The notes under the pieces: model-generated
Databases searched by the model: none
What the model was told of the DNA's origin: nothing
What the model saw: only the letters and a program-made list of their open reading frames with translations
Shown: piece after piece, positions 5,907 through 8,386 of the stretch
How positions within the stretch are numbered: the stretch's first letter is position 1
How the letters are laid out: each line of letters begins with the position of its first letter
Source: Burkholderiales bacterium
GTDB lineage: Bacteria; Pseudomonadota; Gammaproteobacteria; Burkholderiales; Usitatibacteraceae
Assembly: GCA_017880705.1 (NCBI GenBank)
Contig: JADGRS010000124.1
Coordinates: forward strand, 1 to 8,386
Length of the DNA: 8,386 bases
Direction of reading: 5' to 3'
Program-made: the position numbers and the translations under genes

Positions 5907-7187
5907 TCAGCGCGTCCAGCGCACGACTCCGGCCACGCCGTCGACCGCGACCTGCGCGCCATCGGGGATGCGCTGCGTGGCGTCGAGCACGCCGAGGACC
6001 ATCGGAATGCCGCGCTCGCGCGCGAGAGAAGCGAGGTGCGACGTGCTGCCGCCCAGCTCCGCCACCACGCCCGCGACGCGCGAGAGCATCTGGCCTAGCG
6101 CCGGGCCAGCGACCTTCGTGACAAGGATGTCGCCCGGCACGACGCGCGAAAGCTCGCATTCGCAGCTCACCACGCACGCGCGGCCCGTGCCCCATCCCAC
6201 GCCCGCCGGTTGTCCATGCAGCCCCGGGTGACGCAGCCAGATTTCATCGGGGACGTGCGCGGGCTCCAGGTGCAGCGGGCGCGCCTGCAGCAGTTTGAAC
6301 CCCGCATCGTCCTGCGCCCACTCGATTTCCACCGGCATGGCCATGACGTCCTCGGTCTTGCGCAGCAGCTGGCCCAGCTCGGCGGCCTGGTCGTCGTCGA
6401 GGCATGGTTCGGAAAAGAGCGCGCGCGGCGCGCCCCGCTTGCCGTGGACGCAGGCGATGCGGTTGAATCTCCGGCCCGCCCCGTTGCTGCGCACCGCGCC
6501 GTCCCGCGTAAGAACGATGCGTTCGGGCACCACCTCGCCTTGCGCGATCGACGATCCCAATCCCCAGGTTGCGTTGAGGACCATGTCGCCATCGGCCGTG
6601 TGGCTCAAGCCGCCGCCGGCGACGCGCGCCGACACGAGAGGCTGGACGAGGATCGCCATCGCGGTGTCCGCGGGGCTCGCGTCGTGGGTGGCCATGTAGC
6701 GCAGCACGCGCGTGGACCAGAGCGCGGCCCAGCACGAGCGCACGGCGGTCACGAACTCCGCTTCGGTTTCCAGCCCGAGGTAGCTGTCGAACTGCCCCGC
6801 GAAGCTCGATCCGAAGCGATCCTCGACCAGCGCGGAAGAACGCACGACGGTGAGCGCGCCGGTCGCCGCGACCATCGCGCGCCATGCCTCGAGGAGCGGC
6901 TCGAGCGCTTGCGGCATGATCGGCTGGTCCATGAGGCCCAGCTTCATCGCGAGAGCGGCGCGCCTTGCGGTCACCATGTCGGTAGAGCTCACGCTGCGCG
7001 CGGTCTCCTCGAGGCCCAGCGCCGCCACCTGCATGCGATAGGCGCGCGCGTCGACGCAGAATCCCCCGGGAATCGGCAATCCCGCCTGTCCCAGCCGCGC
7101 GAGGTTCGCCGCTTTCGGCCCGAACCGGCCGGCATCGGCGGCCTCGCGGGAGGCGAGGGGGACGATCACTCCTTGCGTCGCGGTCAC
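5907..7187 (-). CDS. PEP-synthase/PPDK-like two-domain phosphotransferase (ATP-grasp plus phospho-histidine domain)
   Basis: A 426-residue protein. Residues about 10-305 form the PPDK_N-type ATP-binding domain (PF01326): GPKAANLARLGQAGLPIPGGF (23-43), VRSSALVEDRFGSSFAGQFD (115-134), ATWGLGSSIAQGEVVPERIV (206-225), and EIEWA with LLQARPL (287-305). Residues about 325-426 form the PEP-utilizing mobile domain (PF00391), with the phospho-accepting His384 in GGSTSHLASLARERGIP. In PEP synthase, PPDK and rifampin phosphotransferase, ATP phosphorylates this His, which then passes phosphate to a substrate bound on a third domain. That domain is absent, and the total is about half of a PEP synthase (roughly 800 residues). 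The acceptor may bind a partner protein or remain unknown. The glycine pattern AGGGLSHT (190-197) replaces the usual AGV.FT. The GTG start at 7187 overlaps the M24 gene stop (GTGA). Confidence 0.88.
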   Translation of the reverse strand: MTATQGVIVPLASREAADAGRFGPKAANLARLGQAGLPIPGGFCVDARAYRMQVAALGLEETARSVSSTDMVTARRAALAMKLGLMDQPIMPQALEPLLEAWRAMVAATGALTVVRSSALVEDRFGSSFAGQFDSYLGLETEAEFVTAVRSCWAALWSTRVLRYMATHDASPADTAMAILVQPLVSARVAGGGLSHTADGDMVLNATWGLGSSIAQGEVVPERIVLTRDGAVRSNGAGRRFNRIACVHGKRGAPRALFSEPCLDDDQAAELGQLLRKTEDVMAMPVEIEWAQDDAGFKLLQARPLHLEPAHVPDEIWLRHPGLHGQPAGVGWGTGRACVVSCECELSRVVPGDILVTKVAGPALGQMLSRVAGVVAELGGSTSHLASLARERGIPMVLGVLDATQRIPDGAQVAVDGVAGVVRWTR

Positions 7188-8386
7188 GATTTTACGAGCG
7201 TCGAATAACCGGGCATCGGATCGACGACGGTGATCTGCTCGACCGGGAAGTTGGAAATGATTTCGATCTTGTCCTTGTGAACGATCAGCATCTCCTCGAT
7301 GCGCACGCCCCACTGGTACATCTTGCCGTGCTGGGTCTCGAGCGCGAACACCATGCCTTCCTTGATCTCGACCGGGAAGTCGAGCGACCAGATGCGCGAA
7401 ATCACCGGCGGGTCGTACTGGGCGAGGCCGAGCCCGTGGCCCCACAGATTGGCCGCCGCCTGGTCTTCATCCTCGTAGCCCCAGGCTTCTTTCGCGGAAG
7501 GCCACTTCATGGCGATCTCGCGCGTGGTCGTGCCGACCTTCACCGCCTTGATCGAGTCGTAGAGCCACTTGAGCGCCGTCGCGTACACGTCCTTCTGCTC
7601 ATTGCTCGGCTCCTTGCCCACGCAATAAGTGCGGTAGTAGCAGGACTTGTAGCCGTTCCAGGTGAGCGCGGCGAGATCCATGAAGACGATGTCGCCCGGC
7701 TTGATGATGCGGTCGGAGAAATTGCGCCAGTTGGGCCAGGTGTTGGGTCCCGAGGAAACGATCACGTCCTCGACGTCCTCGATACCCGGAATGTTGTAGA
7801 GGAACTCCATGATGTGCGCGGTCACCTGGTTCTCGGTGCGGCCGGGCTTGAGGAACTTCATGCACTCCCAGTGCGCCGCGTCGCCGATGGCGCCGACCAT
7901 GCGCAGGCACTCCTGCTCGTCGACGTTCTTGATCGCGCGCGCTTCCATCATCGGCGTCATGCCGTCGACCCAGTCGATGCCCTTGTCCTTGAACACCTGG
8001 ATCATGTTGATGTCGACGAAATCCACGCCCAGCTTCATACCGGAGACATTGCTCTTTTTCATCTCCTGAATGATGGCGTTGGTGAACTTCGTCACCTGCT
8101 GGATCGAGGCGGGCCCGGCCGCGCCCTTGATCCACGCAAAGGAATGACGGACATTGTCCTTCGGGATCCACGGCGAATGGCGCTCGATCTGGTAGCCGAT
8201 GTCGCCCTGCTCGAACAGCACCGGCGGATCATCGCCGCACAAGAGCGCGTAGCGCAGCCCGGGCTTGAGCTTGTTCCAGCCGGGCGTGAGCGTGCTCGTC
8301 ACGTAGCGCAAGTTCTCGTCATACATGAGGAGCATCGCGCCCAGGCCGTGGGCCTTCATGCGCTCGCGCGCCCGCTCCAGGCGATA
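7184..8386 (-). CDS. M24-family (creatinase/prolidase fold) hydrolase, 5' end outside window
   Basis: The last 400 codons of a pita-bread-fold M24 protein. The frame stays open through the window edge (YRLERARER before Met10 fits the family), so the true start lies beyond base 8386. Numbering visible residues from the edge, the N-terminal creatinase-like domain covers about 1-145 and the catalytic domain about 150-390. Metal-ligand positions are Asp237 in VFMDLAAL, Cys249 in GYKSCYYRT where an Asp is expected, His317 in GHGLGLAQYDPP, Glu350 in FALETQHG and Glu364 in VRIEEML. Four of five ligands are kept. M24 members include Xaa-Pro peptidases as well as non-peptidases such as creatinase, ectoine hydrolase and the DMSP lyase DddP, so peptidase activity should not be assumed. 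No signal peptide can be judged. The downstream phosphotransferase gene overlaps its stop by four bases. Confidence 0.92.
   Translation of the reverse strand, partial: YRLERARERMKAHGLGAMLLMYDENLRYVTSTLTPGWNKLKPGLRYALLCGDDPPVLFEQGDIGYQIERHSPWIPKDNVRHSFAWIKGAAGPASIQQVTKFTNAIIQEMKKSNVSGMKLGVDFVDINMIQVFKDKGIDWVDGMTPMMEARAIKNVDEQECLRMVGAIGDAAHWECMKFLKPGRTENQVTAHIMEFLYNIPGIEDVEDVIVSSGPNTWPNWRNFSDRIIKPGDIVFMDLAALTWNGYKSCYYRTYCVGKEPSNEQKDVYATALKWLYDSIKAVKVGTTTREIAMKWPSAKEAWGYEDEDQAAANLWGHGLGLAQYDPPVISRIWSLDFPVEIKEGMVFALETQHGKMYQWGVRIEEMLIVHKDKIEIISNFPVEQITVVDPMPGYSTLVKS

Noticed and set aside
4901..6121. 406-codon plus-strand open frame opposite the dehydrogenases
   Set aside because: No recognisable motif, and composition follows from the antisense of conserved dehydrogenase codons.
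5866..6195. Start MPPCAP at the TGATG junction after the phosphotransferase stop
   Set aside because: This ATG overlaps the stop neatly but is out of frame with the dehydrogenase and ends after 13 codons. The GTG at 5899 reads into the conserved protein.
7184..8359. M24 start at the ATG at 8359
   Set aside because: The frame stays open to the window edge and the upstream residues (YRLERARER) fit the family, so this Met is probably internal.

Overview
The window is a compact, GC-rich, gene-dense bacterial stretch. Arginine/alanine-rich proteins, frequent GTG starts, 4-base stop/start overlaps, solute-binding proteins and a YfcG/YghU-type glutathione transferase suggest a proteobacterium, most likely a betaproteobacterium. 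That assignment is inferred from protein style only. I see no rRNA, tRNA, insertion sequence or CRISPR array.

Plus strand, bases 1-1491: three closely packed genes. They are the C-terminal end of a probable periplasmic ligand-binding protein of the branched-chain amino acid ABC type, a 95-residue antibiotic-biosynthesis-monooxygenase (ABM) fold protein, and a DctP-family TRAP solute-binding protein. Good ribosome binding sites precede the second and third. No transporter membrane subunits lie in the window.

Minus strand, bases 8386 down to 1511: seven genes run towards the first group and end 19 bases from it. In transcription order they are: an M24-fold (creatinase/prolidase-like) hydrolase whose 5' end is outside the window; a short two-domain phosphotransferase with the ATP-grasp and phospho-histidine domains of PEP synthase but no third domain; a D-2-hydroxyacid dehydrogenase; a second, CtBP-like D-2-hydroxyacid dehydrogenase; a membrane protein combining a GIDE/BAM-like domain with ankyrin repeats; a TfoX N-terminal-domain protein; and a nu-class-like glutathione S-transferase. 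Three junctions are GTGA or ATGA overlaps and two more have gaps of 7-8 bases. The only larger gap is 51 bases, before the ankyrin gene, so the set may be one operon or two adjacent ones (8386-3921 and 3869-1511).

The first four minus-strand genes look like a small-molecule pathway: C-N or similar hydrolysis, ATP-dependent phosphotransfer, and two 2-oxoacid/2-hydroxyacid redox steps. The binding proteins across the convergent junction could serve the uptake of related organic or amino acids. The substrate cannot be named from sequence. The most unusual points are the M24 enzyme with a Cys where a metal-ligand Asp is expected, the shortened PEP-synthase-like enzyme with no acceptor domain, and the GIDE-like/ankyrin membrane protein.
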